Position numbers and translations under genes: made by a program. The notes below the pieces were generated by a model. It was not told the DNA's origin and did not search any database. It saw only the letters and a list, made by a program, of their open reading frames with translations. A stretch of 64,000 bases of DNA from Diaminobutyricibacter sp049994905 (lineage in GTDB: Bacteria; Actinomycetota; Actinomycetes; Actinomycetales; Microbacteriaceae): positions 806,001 through 870,000 of the forward strand of contig NZ_CP188258.1 of assembly GCF_049994905.1 (NCBI RefSeq), in the 5' to 3' direction. Below, piece by piece: positions 53,446-61,450 of this stretch (its first letter is position 1; each line of letters starts with the position of its first letter).

Positions 53446-54424
53446 GCGGCTCCGGGTCGCCGTCGTCGGCACAGGAGGATGGGGCGAGCAGCATGTTCGC
53501 GTCTTCTCGAGGCGCGCAGATACCGAGCTCGTCGGGGTCGTAGGCAGGGACCATGCTCGCACGGCAGCGCGGGCGAGCGCGTACGGGACGACACCGTTCA
53601 CAGACCTCGACGAGATGCTGCTGAAGGCTCAACCCGACTTCGTCACGGTCTGCCTGCCGAACGAGGCACACTTCGAGCCGACTCTCCATCTCCTTCGCTC
53701 CGGCGTTCCGCTGCTGGTGGAGAAGCCGCTTGTGTTCGACCTCGAAGAGGCTGACACGTTGCTGCAGGAGGCAACCCGGAACGGTGTCTTCTTCGCCATC
53801 AACTTCAATCACCGATTCGCCGAAGCCGTGCAACGGGCCAAACGCGTCATAACCGATGGGGGTATCGGTGACCCTGTCTTTGCCACCTGGCGTTTCGGCG
53901 GCGAGGCGAATCACGGCACATCCCGGCACGCGAATCTCATCGAGACCCAATGCCACGGGTTCGATCTGCTCGAGCACCTGGTGGCGCCGATTTCGTCGAT
54001 CTCCGCCCATATGACCGACATGACGTACGGCGACTGGAGCACGATCGCGTTGGCTGTCGATTTCGCCGGCGGCGCCGTCGGGACGATGCTCGGTTCCTAC
54101 GACTCGTCATACGCCTATCCGGACGCCCAGCTCGTCGAGGTGAACGGCACCGAGGGGCGGCTGGTCATTCACGACACAGTCCGCCAGCTCACCGTGCATC
54201 GGGCAGGCGATGAGACCGCTTCCGTATGGCAGTCCGGATACTTTCACGACGAGGCACGTGAGTTCCATCAAACCTTCGACCGTCACGTCGACGCCCTGCT
54301 TGCGGCGTTCCGGGCGGGGGATGAGCCTCCGGTGCCCGCCAGCGCAGGCCGTCGGGCGTTGCAACTGGCCGCTGCCGCGATCCGGTCGCACGACACCGGA
54401 CGACGCGTGGAGGTGGACGGATGA
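53438..54424 (+). CDS. Gfo/Idh/MocA-family oxidoreductase of the LacI operon
   Basis: 328 residues from a GTG overlapping the previous stop. VAVVGTGGWGEQHVRVF (NAD fold), VEKPLVFD (Lys of the EKP motif), substrate motif ETQCHGFDLLEHLV (His, Asp). Fourth member of this family in the window. In an operon with GH1 and GH2 it could act in oxidation-assisted glycoside cleavage. Confidence 0.87.
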   Translation: MTERLRVAVVGTGGWGEQHVRVFSRRADTELVGVVGRDHARTAARASAYGTTPFTDLDEMLLKAQPDFVTVCLPNEAHFEPTLHLLRSGVPLLVEKPLVFDLEEADTLLQEATRNGVFFAINFNHRFAEAVQRAKRVITDGGIGDPVFATWRFGGEANHGTSRHANLIETQCHGFDLLEHLVAPISSISAHMTDMTYGDWSTIALAVDFAGGAVGTMLGSYDSSYAYPDAQLVEVNGTEGRLVIHDTVRQLTVHRAGDETASVWQSGYFHDEAREFHQTFDRHVDALLAAFRAGDEPPVPASAGRRALQLAAAAIRSHDTGRRVEVDG

Positions 54425-56244
54425 TCCGGGCGACCGAACAGGACGGCAGGCATCCGCGCCCCCAATTGATTCGGGAGAACTGGACATCGCTCGACGGGAC
54501 GTGGTCGTTCGCCCACGACGACCACGATCGGGGCCTGAGCGAACGGTGGTTCGATCCCGCATCGGCACACGTTTTCACCGCTGAGATCGTGGTCCCGTTC
54601 GCTCCGGAGAGCGCAGCATCCGGCATCGACGATCCTGGATTTCATCCAGTGGTCTGGTACCGACTCGAGATCGAGGGTCTCACTGGAACCGCGCTCCGCC
54701 GCATCCTTCATTTCGGGGCCGTCGACCGGATCGGTCGCGTCTGGGTCGATGGGGTGTTCGTCGGTGAGCACGTCGGCGGACAAACAGCGTTCTCCTTCGA
54801 CATCACGGATGCACTGAGCGCCGGCGACCGGCACGTCATCGTCGTGCGCGCCTTCGATGACCCAGCTGACCATGAGTCCCCTCGGGGCAAACAGGACTGG
54901 CGTGCGGAACCCCACGCGATCTGGTACCGGCGCAGCACAGGAATCTGGCGGTCGGTGTGGATGGAGACTGTTGCCCCCCAGCACGTCTCGACAGTTCAGT
55001 GGGAGAGCGACCGAACCACGGGGACAGTCGGAGCCGTCGTGTCTCTCGCGGGCGGAGGCGTCGTTGCGGGTTCGCTCCTTCGAGTGACGCTCACGAAGGA
55101 TGATCAGGTCTTGTCTGTGCAGACTACCGAGATCCTCGACACGCGAGTCGAGCTGACATTCCATCTGCCGGCCCTTCGGAACGCGCAGGAGCGCGAGTTC
55201 TATCAGTGGAGTCCCGAGAACCCCGCGCTTGTGGACGCACTGTTGGAGGTGGTCGTGGATGGTCAGGTCATCGACGAGTCCGCGAGCTATTTCGGCATCC
55301 GATCCACCGAAGTCGGCCGGGGATGGTTCCTCCTCAACGGCCTTCCGTACTACGTCCGCTCCGTTCTCGAACAGGGCTACTGGACGGACAGCCTGTTCAC
55401 AGCCCCCGATCCCGAGAGCTATCGGTCCGAAGTCGAGCTGATCAAGAGCCTCGGGTTCAATGCAGCACGGATCCACCAGAAGGTCGAAGACCCCCGGATG
55501 CTCTACTGGGCCGACCGGCTCGGCCTTCTCATTTGGGGCGAGACCGCCGCAGCCTACGAATACACGCCGCGCGCCGCCGCTGTGCTGATGGCCGAGTGGG
55601 CGGCCATCGTCGAGCAGCAGCGGAGCCATCCTTCGGTGGTGACCTGGGTGCCGGTCAACGAGAGCTGGGGAGTGCAGGACATCGCAACGTCCAGGGCGCA
55701 GCAACAGTTCGTGCGGGCGATCACGTCGTTCACCCGTGCTCTGGATCCCGGCCGTCCCGTGATTTCCAATGATGGCTGGGAGCACATCGACAGCGACATC
55801 CTGAGCATTCATGACTACACATCAGACGGCGCGACCATGGCTGAGAATTACGCATCGCATGAGGCTGTGTCGCGCATCCTCGACTCGCTTGGACCACAAG
55901 GACGGCGCCCGATTCTCGAGCCGATGCAGCGGGAGGGTTTTGATCGGGGGGACCTCCCCCTGATGGTGACCGAGTTCGGAGGCATCTCCTATTCCGATAG
56001 GGACACGTGGGGATATTTGGTCGTCAACTCTGACGACGAGTTTCGCGAGAGGGTCAGCGCGTTGTTCGAGGCGCTCCGAAGCAGCCCTGTCGTCACGGGA
56101 TTTTGCTACACCCAACTGACAGACACGCTGCAGGAATCGAACGGGCTGCTGACGGCGGATCGGGAACCCAAGCTGCCGGTCGAGGAACTCCGGCGCATCG
56201 TGACCGGTACGGACGAAGATACGAAAGTTCAGCCGTGGATGTAG
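54421..56244 (+). CDS. GH2-family glycosidase (beta-galactosidase/glucuronidase type)
   Basis: 607 residues, no signal peptide. Jelly-roll N-domain (RENWTSLDGTWSFAHDD), immunoglobulin-like middle, then the barrel with acid/base E414 in VPVNESWG and nucleophile E518 in MVTEFGG. About 600 residues fits the short GH2 branch rather than LacZ. Last gene of the operon, overlapping its neighbour by 4 nt and followed by repeat R4. Galactose, glucuronic acid or arabinopyranose could be the released sugar. Confidence 0.88.
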   Translation: MIRATEQDGRHPRPQLIRENWTSLDGTWSFAHDDHDRGLSERWFDPASAHVFTAEIVVPFAPESAASGIDDPGFHPVVWYRLEIEGLTGTALRRILHFGAVDRIGRVWVDGVFVGEHVGGQTAFSFDITDALSAGDRHVIVVRAFDDPADHESPRGKQDWRAEPHAIWYRRSTGIWRSVWMETVAPQHVSTVQWESDRTTGTVGAVVSLAGGGVVAGSLLRVTLTKDDQVLSVQTTEILDTRVELTFHLPALRNAQEREFYQWSPENPALVDALLEVVVDGQVIDESASYFGIRSTEVGRGWFLLNGLPYYVRSVLEQGYWTDSLFTAPDPESYRSEVELIKSLGFNAARIHQKVEDPRMLYWADRLGLLIWGETAAAYEYTPRAAAVLMAEWAAIVEQQRSHPSVVTWVPVNESWGVQDIATSRAQQQFVRAITSFTRALDPGRPVISNDGWEHIDSDILSIHDYTSDGATMAENYASHEAVSRILDSLGPQGRRPILEPMQREGFDRGDLPLMVTEFGGISYSDRDTWGYLVVNSDDEFRERVSALFEALRSSPVVTGFCYTQLTDTLQESNGLLTADREPKLPVEELRRIVTGTDEDTKVQPWM

Positions 56245-56320
56245 GCCGGCGAATTTCCCACCGGGGCTCGGTCCGGGTGACTAGACCTTGGACTCACTGG
56301 CCGTCGGACTGTCCCGCAGC

Positions 56321-56446
56321 TGAGTGAGGTCGTGGCTGGTCGAAGCGGGCTGAACAGGCGCCAAGAATGGTCTATTTTCCATGGATTACCGCAGTCAAGG
56401 CTGCCCCGCCAGGGGCCCGAATAGAGTTCGAGTCCCGGGCCCTCCG
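56321..56446 (+). repeat. Repeat copy R4, degenerate, with tRNA-like 3' end
   Basis: TGAGTGAGGTCGTGGCTGGT, GAAGCGGGCTGAAC, TTTTCCATGGATTACCGCAG, AGGGGCCCGAATAGAGTTCG then AGTCCCGGGCCCTCCG. It matches R1-R3 but lacks the TTTGCGCACA boxes and has base changes in the tRNA-like end. Same orientation. The 56245-56578 gap holds nothing else. Confidence 0.6.
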
Positions 56447-56578
56447 CGGAAGATCGGGCGTCGCCTTCGCGCAGTTCGCGCGCAGTTGTGTAGGACCGTC
56501 GCCTCTGCCTCGAAGTCCGCCGTCTTGCAGTTCTGTCAAGCGACATTTCGGTTGCCAGATGCGAGCTGCCTATTGGAG

Positions 56579-56979
56579 TCAGCGCCAGCCGCGCAGGTTG
56601 TTGAATACGTCGCGCGCGAAGTCGTGGGCGGTCGCCGCGAAGCCGAGGTGCCCTCGTCGATCCGAGCCGCCCTCGTCCAGACCGAGGAGGTCCTCGTAGG
56701 TGCGGGGCGCTGAGTAGTGGTTGTACGACCCGGTAGTGTCGACCGTTCCTGGCTCGATGAGGTCGCGGTTGCGTTGTTAGTGACATCGGCGCCGAGGCCG
56801 CCTGTCTGGGTAGGGTGGGCGCAGTCTGTGCCCCTGGTCGGGTCGGTCTGGCCGCCGTCGCGGGCGGGATCGTTGCCCATGTCAGCCGCGTATTCGCGCC
56901 AGTTCAGCACGGGAGTGCGCGGTGACTGGGCACCCAATTGGTCGCCGATGGTCTTGACGGCGGCGGCCGGGCGTATGGG
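56579..56979 (-). pseudogene. Decayed phosphoesterase (PF04185-type acid phosphatase/phospholipase C) gene
   Basis: Two blocks of one family in different frames. Block A (about 56979-56761): IGDQLGAQ, NWREYAADMGNDPARDGG, GTDCAHPTQTGG, matching the WxxYxEDMGNxP...GTDCAHP core. Block B (about 56755-56579): EPGTVDTTGSYNHYSAPRTY, EDLLGLDEGG, HLGFAATAHDFARDVFN, then TGA, matching the C-terminal PYNHYSxLRTxEDLFGL region. About 130-150 residues between them are deleted, with a frameshift, and the N-terminus is gone. Confidence 0.7.
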
Positions 56980-57036
56980 TGCGGCTGGCGCAAGTGGCTC
57001 TTGGCAGCCGCTAACTCTATGGTGCACTCTGGCCTT

Positions 57037-57255
57037 ATGGCCAGCCTCTCCAAGAAGAGCGAACGTGAAGCGATCGACGAGGTCGCCAGCCGTTTGAAAG
57101 ACAAGTACAAGGACGCCTCCAAGGACCACGTCAAGCAGGTCTACGAAGACGCGTACGCGAACTTCAAATCAGCCCGACTTCGGGACTACATCGCGGTCCT
57201 CGTCGAGCACGAAGCCAAGTCAACGCTCAACGCGGAGAAACGGAAGAAGAAGTAG
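57037..57255 (+). CDS. Small three-helix-bundle protein
   Basis: 72 residues from ATG 57037 (MASLSKKSEREAIDEVASRL). All-helical: EAIDEVASRLKDKY / SKDHVKQVYEDAYANFK / RLRDYIAVLVEHEAKSTL, then a lysine-rich tail. This is the three-helix dimerisation module found alone or at the N-terminus of actinobacterial arsenate-reductase/phosphatase-like proteins. Upstream in-frame codons read antisense to the pseudogene, so the short start is chosen. Role unknown. Confidence 0.65.
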   Translation: MASLSKKSEREAIDEVASRLKDKYKDASKDHVKQVYEDAYANFKSARLRDYIAVLVEHEAKSTLNAEKRKKK

Positions 57256-57443
57256 TCCTTTAGGCGTGAGGGGCTGTATTAACTCGCTGGCCAGCGTCGT
57301 GAACAGTGCGAGTAGTTAGCTACAGCGTCTGTGGCGAAGCGGATTGATTCAGCTGATGATCCTCTCGATCGCCGGCTGCGCAGGACTGGCTCGACGCTGA
57401 TTGCATGTGCGAGCCTCAAAATCGAGTAAGGGAACTTAGTCGG

Positions 57444-57464
57444 CTTGCCCACATTTTGCCCACA
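57444..57464 (+). other. Paired TTGCCCACA boxes near the tRNA-Met fragment
   Basis: CTTGCCCACA and TTTGCCCACA with an 11-bp period, about 155 bp before the end of the tRNA fragment. Spacing and layout mirror the TTTGCGCACA pairs of R1-R3, suggesting a related integrase with a different target tRNA. The rest of 57256-57561 shows no gene. Confidence 0.45.
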
Positions 57465-57561
57465 CTTGAATCGGTGTCACGGTGATTTCCGTCATCACAG
57501 TCAACCCGACTCCCTCGGAATTCCGGGCTTTTCACTAGCCCATATCCTGCTTGTAACGGGC

Positions 57562-57619
57562 CAATTAGAGCACACGGCTCATGATCGTGGTGTCGCGGGT
57601 TCAAGTCCCGCCCCCGCTA
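57562..57619 (+). pseudogene. 3' fragment of a tRNA-Met (CAT) gene, att-like
   Basis: Contains the D-arm 3' strand (AGAGC), a complete anticodon arm CACGG-CTCATGA-TCGTG with anticodon CAT, and a perfect T-arm GCGGG-TTCAAGT-CCCGC followed by the acceptor strand CCCCGCT and A. The 5' acceptor strand and D-stem are missing or mismatched (AACGGGC where AGCGGGG is needed). This is what integration into a tRNA gene leaves at the far end of an island. No CCA is encoded. Confidence 0.75.
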
Positions 57620-57621
57620 CT

Positions 57622-57649
57622 GGCCCCGAGATCTCGCCATCTCGGGGCC
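57622..57649 (+). terminator. Rho-independent terminator after the tRNA fragment
   Basis: GGCCCCGAGAT pairs with ATCTCGGGGCC around CTCGCC, followed by TTCTT. It is probably the old terminator of the tRNA-Met gene and may also end the convergent MarR transcript. Confidence 0.8.
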
Positions 57650-57653
57650 TTCT

Positions 57654-58145
57654 TCATGCCGTTTGGCCGGGCCTGTGATCGTCGAGGCGAAGGTGCCGAC
57701 GCAGCGCCGCCACGATGTCTTCGAGAGCTGTGAGTTGGTCATCGGAGAGCGCGTCGACGAACAGTTCTTTGACCGCGCGAAGGTGCGGGACGGATCCGTT
57801 CCGAAATGACGCCAGGCCGACGTCGGTGAGCACCACGTCCACCCCATGCACGTCGTCAGCGCAGGCGACGCGGCGGATGAGCTCACGGTTCTCCATGCGC
57901 CCCAGGTGATGCGAGAGCCGACTGCGCTCCCACCTGATCCGTGTTGCGAGCTCGGATGATCGCAGTGTGTGACCGGATGCCTCACTGAGCGCGAGCAGAA
58001 CCTGGTAGTCACCCGACGACAGCGATGACTCGCTCAGCAGCCGGGCCCCGAGTCGCGAACGCAGTACGTCGGCCGTCTCGATGTAGTCGCGCCATACGTC
58101 GAGTTGCGGGCGGGTCGGAGCCGAGCGGTGCCGTTGTTGATCCAT
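57654..58145 (-). CDS. MarR-family transcriptional regulator
   Basis: 163 residues from ATG 58145 (MDQQRHRSAPTRPQLDVWRD), after AGGAGGGTC. Winged helix: SSGDYQVLLALSEASGHTLRSSELATRIRWERSRLSHHLGRMENRELIRR, with the wing VHGVDVVLTDVG. Divergent from the flavin oxidoreductase gene 110 bp away, which it probably controls. Confidence 0.9.
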   Translation of the reverse strand: MDQQRHRSAPTRPQLDVWRDYIETADVLRSRLGARLLSESSLSSGDYQVLLALSEASGHTLRSSELATRIRWERSRLSHHLGRMENRELIRRVACADDVHGVDVVLTDVGLASFRNGSVPHLRAVKELFVDALSDDQLTALEDIVAALRRHLRLDDHRPGQTA

Positions 58146-58255
58146 GACCCTCCTAGGGAATTGACACGTCAACTCTAGCGTTGTAGCGGTCAGACGGCGA
58201 GATCCGGCCAGAGGTGGCCGGTCCAGTGTTCGCCGACGAAAAGAGGACGATAAGC

Positions 58256-59371
58256 GTGATTGCGGGACATGTTCGGGACATTGAGTTCGGATTGAACTCG
58301 TTCGGCGACGTCGCCTCCGACGACGGTCGCACGTTGTCTGACGCGGAGACGCTGCGGCTGCTCGTCGGGGAGGCGCAACTGGCCGAAGCCGTCGGGTTGG
58401 ATGTCTTCAGCGTCGGCGAACACTATCGGGAGGGGTATGTCGACTCTGCGACGCCGGTTCTGCTTGCCGCCGCGGCCCAGGCAACGTCGACGATTCGCCT
58501 GGGAACGTCGGTGACCGTGCTCTCGACGCAGGACCCGGTACGGCTCTACCAGGAGTTCGCGACGGTGGACGGGATCTCGGGCGGACGCACCCAGCTGGTC
58601 CTTGGCCGGGCGTCGTCGATCGAGTCGTTCCCGCTCTTCGGGTTCGACATCGCCGAGTATGAGGCGCTTTTCGAAGAGAAGCTCGGACTGTTCCTTCGGC
58701 TGATGCGCGAGGACCGGGTCTCCTGGTCCGGCACGTACCGCACGCCTTTGGACGACATCCGCCTCCACCCGCGGATGCCCGAAGGCGGGATCCCGGCCTG
58801 GCTCGGAATCGGCGGCAGCCCCGAGTCCGTCATCCGTGCTGCGCGGAATGGGCTGCCGTTGATGATGGCGATCATCGGCGGCCGTCCTGAACGATTCGCG
58901 GGCCATGCCGAACTGTACCTCCGCGCGCTCGACCAGTTCGGTCAGCCGGAACTGCCGATCGGGCAGCACTCCCTCGGGCTGATCGCCGACACCGACGAGG
59001 AAGCCAAGACCGTGTACTGGAAGTACTGGGAGCCCGTGCTCGCCCAGGCGAGCAGAGAGCGCGGCTTCTACCCGCCGACGCCGGAGCGATACGCCGACGA
59101 GGTCACTACCGGCGCGCTCTACGTCGGTTCAGCCGAGACCGTCGCACGAAAGATCGCCGGGATCGTTCAGGCCAACCACCTGTCCCGGTTCGACCTGAAA
59201 TACGACCTGCACCTCCTTCCCCGGCAGGTTCGCGAACGCAGCATCCAGCTGTTCGGCGAGAAGGTCGCCCCACGCGTGCGTGAGCTCCTCGCCGAGAGCG
59301 AGGACGACTGGCAGCTCGAAGGCCGGGACCCCGCACGGATCACGAAGAACGGCACAGCCGTCCACGGCTGA
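58256..59371 (+). CDS. LLM-class flavin-dependent oxidoreductase (luciferase-like)
   Basis: 371 residues from GTG 58256 after AAGAGGACG; an in-frame start at 58214 lies in the promoter region. Luciferase-like barrel: [77 protein letters not shown]. It uses FMN or F420. Coupled with an F420-type reductase gene downstream. Substrate unknown. Confidence 0.88.
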   Translation: MIAGHVRDIEFGLNSFGDVASDDGRTLSDAETLRLLVGEAQLAEAVGLDVFSVGEHYREGYVDSATPVLLAAAAQATSTIRLGTSVTVLSTQDPVRLYQEFATVDGISGGRTQLVLGRASSIESFPLFGFDIAEYEALFEEKLGLFLRLMREDRVSWSGTYRTPLDDIRLHPRMPEGGIPAWLGIGGSPESVIRAARNGLPLMMAIIGGRPERFAGHAELYLRALDQFGQPELPIGQHSLGLIADTDEEAKTVYWKYWEPVLAQASRERGFYPPTPERYADEVTTGALYVGSAETVARKIAGIVQANHLSRFDLKYDLHLLPRQVRERSIQLFGEKVAPRVRELLAESEDDWQLEGRDPARITKNGTAVHG

Positions 59372-59390
59372 GTACAGACATGGAGAACAC

Positions 59391-60044
59391 GTGAAAGACA
59401 TCCGCACGATCGGCATCCTCGGCGCCGGCAAAGTAGGCACGGTCCTCGCCAGACTCGCGCTCAAGGCCGGATACCGGGTGCTCATCGCCGGCTCTGGGGA
59501 TCCCGAGCGCATCCGTCTCACCATCGACGTCCTCGCGCCCGGAGCCGTCGCCGTCCGCCCCGAAGAAGCAGCCGGCGCCGCTGATGTCGTCATCCTCGCT
59601 CTCCCGTTGGGGAAGTACCGGAGTCTCCCCGTCGGATCGTTGCAGGGGAAGCTGGTCATCGACTCGATGAACTATTGGTGGGAAACCGACGGAATCCGCG
59701 ACGACCTGGATGACCCTCGCACCTCGACCAGCGAGATCGTCCAGGAGTTCCTCGCTTCATCGCGCGTCGTGAAAGCACTGAACCACATGGGCTACCACGA
59801 CCTCGAGGAGGAGTCACGACCCGCCGGATCATCCCACCGGAAGGCAATAGCTGTCGCAGGAGACCGGGACGACGACACGGCACAGGTCACGGCCATCGTC
59901 GACGCGCTAGGGTTCGACCCCCTGCTTATCGGGCCGCTTTCCGCCGGTGCTGCCCTCCAGCCCGGCAATCCGGCATTCGGTGCCGACGTCACCACTGGGA
60001 AGCTGCGCCAGCTGATCCAGGAACCCGCCGTGCGCACAGGCTAG
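59391..60044 (+). CDS. NADPH-dependent F420 reductase-family protein
   Basis: 217 residues from GTG 59391 with GGAGAACAC upstream. [21 protein letters not shown] (dinucleotide fold), [46 protein letters not shown], all typical of F420H2:NADP oxidoreductase relatives. It may supply reduced cofactor to the preceding enzyme. Its stop overlaps the convergent LCP gene's stop at a shared CTAG. Confidence 0.85.
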   Translation: MKDIRTIGILGAGKVGTVLARLALKAGYRVLIAGSGDPERIRLTIDVLAPGAVAVRPEEAAGAADVVILALPLGKYRSLPVGSLQGKLVIDSMNYWWETDGIRDDLDDPRTSTSEIVQEFLASSRVVKALNHMGYHDLEEESRPAGSSHRKAIAVAGDRDDDTAQVTAIVDALGFDPLLIGPLSAGAALQPGNPAFGADVTTGKLRQLIQEPAVRTG

Positions 60045-61339
60045 TTGCCTTTCGTGCAGGTCTGCTGGTCGGCTGTTTGCCCGGTCACGTTCGAGGGGAG
60101 TGCGACACTCGTCGGGCCCGGGGTGGGCGTTGCTGTCGCCGTCGATGGTGCAGCAGCCGCCGGAGTCGAGCTCGGCGCTGGAGTGGGTGCGGGCGCGGTT
60201 CCGGGTGCGGGGACGGCGGCGACACCGAGCTTGCCCGAGAGCTGGATGGGCTGATCGTTCGCAAGGGCGCCCTTCAGGAGGGTCACAGCCTCCGACGACG
60301 CCACCACTCGATTGGGATCGGTCGGGTCGGTGCCGGTGGGGTATTGAAGGAAGACGATGTTGCTCAGGCTGACGTTCTTGAGGGCCAACGCGATCCCAAC
60401 GAGTGTGGTGGGCTGGGTGAGCGTGTCGGAAAGCACCATGTTGGTCACTGCCGCGTGGGCGAGCGTGTACAGCGTCACGGGATTACTGAGTACCCCAGCG
60501 CTGGTGACCTTGCGGAGCAGGGCGGAAAGGAACAGCTGTTGGTTGCTGATCCGGCCGAGGTCGCTGCCGTCGCCGACACCGTGGCGGCTGCGGACGAAGG
60601 CCAGCGCGTTGGCTCCGACGAGGGTCTGCTGGCCCGCTGGCAGGTTCAAGCCGACGTAGGGGTCGGTGAGGGGGGTTGCGAGACAGACGGGGACGCCACC
60701 GACTGCGTTCGACATCCCGATCACCCCGTCGAAGGAGATCTCGGCCGCGTACGGGATGCTCAATCCGGTCAGCTGCTCAGCGGTCAGCACAACGCAGGAG
60801 AGGCCTCCGGTCGACAGCGTGGTGTTGAACATCGCGCTGCTTTGCGCGTAGCTGCTCCCTCCCTTGCCATCAGGGCAGGCGGGGATGGCGGTCATCAGGT
60901 CGCGCGGGATGCTGATGACGGTGGCATGCTTGTGGTCCTTGGAGATGTGCAGGACCATCGTCACGTCGTTGTTGCCTGCGCCAGAGCTGGCGGCCTGGTC
61001 GGCAGCGTTGTTGAACTTGCCGCCCTGGCCGGTGCGCGTGTCAGTACCGGTCAAGAGCAGATTGACAGCGCCGTCCACTGCACCCACATTCGGGATCGGC
61101 CGCGCGGGCTGACCGGGAGCGCTCAACAGGTGGATGCCCGGTTTGATCGACGAAACAGTGTCGACCACTGCGTAGGCAGCGACACCGGCACCGCTGACGA
61201 GAAGGACCGCGAGGGATGCGCCGAGCAGCTTGAATATGCCGACCCGGGCGCGGCGTGGTTTCAGGCGCCCGTGGCGCGTCGGCGCAGGAAGGCCTCGGCT
61301 GCGCTCACGCAGCCGAGGCGGGTGCTGCTCAGGGTGCAA
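60041..61339 (-). CDS. LytR-CpsA-Psr family cell-wall glycopolymer ligase
   Basis: 432 residues if it starts at TTG 61339; the true N-terminus is uncertain because no good ribosome site is seen. Basic cytoplasmic stretch, one membrane helix ([21 protein letters not shown]), then the LCP domain: [44 protein letters not shown] with the catalytic Arg, [23 protein letters not shown]. The tail is rich in Pro, Ala and Thr. It attaches teichoic acid-like polymers to peptidoglycan at the outer membrane face. Confidence 0.9.
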   Translation of the reverse strand: MHPEQHPPRLRERSRGLPAPTRHGRLKPRRARVGIFKLLGASLAVLLVSGAGVAAYAVVDTVSSIKPGIHLLSAPGQPARPIPNVGAVDGAVNLLLTGTDTRTGQGGKFNNAADQAASSGAGNNDVTMVLHISKDHKHATVISIPRDLMTAIPACPDGKGGSSYAQSSAMFNTTLSTGGLSCVVLTAEQLTGLSIPYAAEISFDGVIGMSNAVGGVPVCLATPLTDPYVGLNLPAGQQTLVGANALAFVRSRHGVGDGSDLGRISNQQLFLSALLRKVTSAGVLSNPVTLYTLAHAAVTNMVLSDTLTQPTTLVGIALALKNVSLSNIVFLQYPTGTDPTDPNRVVASSEAVTLLKGALANDQPIQLSGKLGVAAVPAPGTAPAPTPAPSSTPAAAAPSTATATPTPGPTSVALPSNVTGQTADQQTCTKGN

Positions 61340-61450
61340 GGGTCGTACTCCGGTTCGGGGTGGCTCATGGCGCGATCATGCCGCGGCCAACCCAAGTTAC
61401 TGGAGCATTCTCCCGAATCCCTCCATAGTCCTGAGAGAACCGGCAGCCGG

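Noticed and set aside
19205..56446. CRISPR array or ordinary insertion-sequence ends as explanation of the four repeats
   Set aside because: Units are about 140 bp, kilobases apart, not regularly spaced, and contain no transposase or terminal inverted repeats.
57562..57619. Functional tRNA-Met gene
   Set aside because: The 5' acceptor strand pairs at only about five of seven positions and the D-stem 5' strand is missing.
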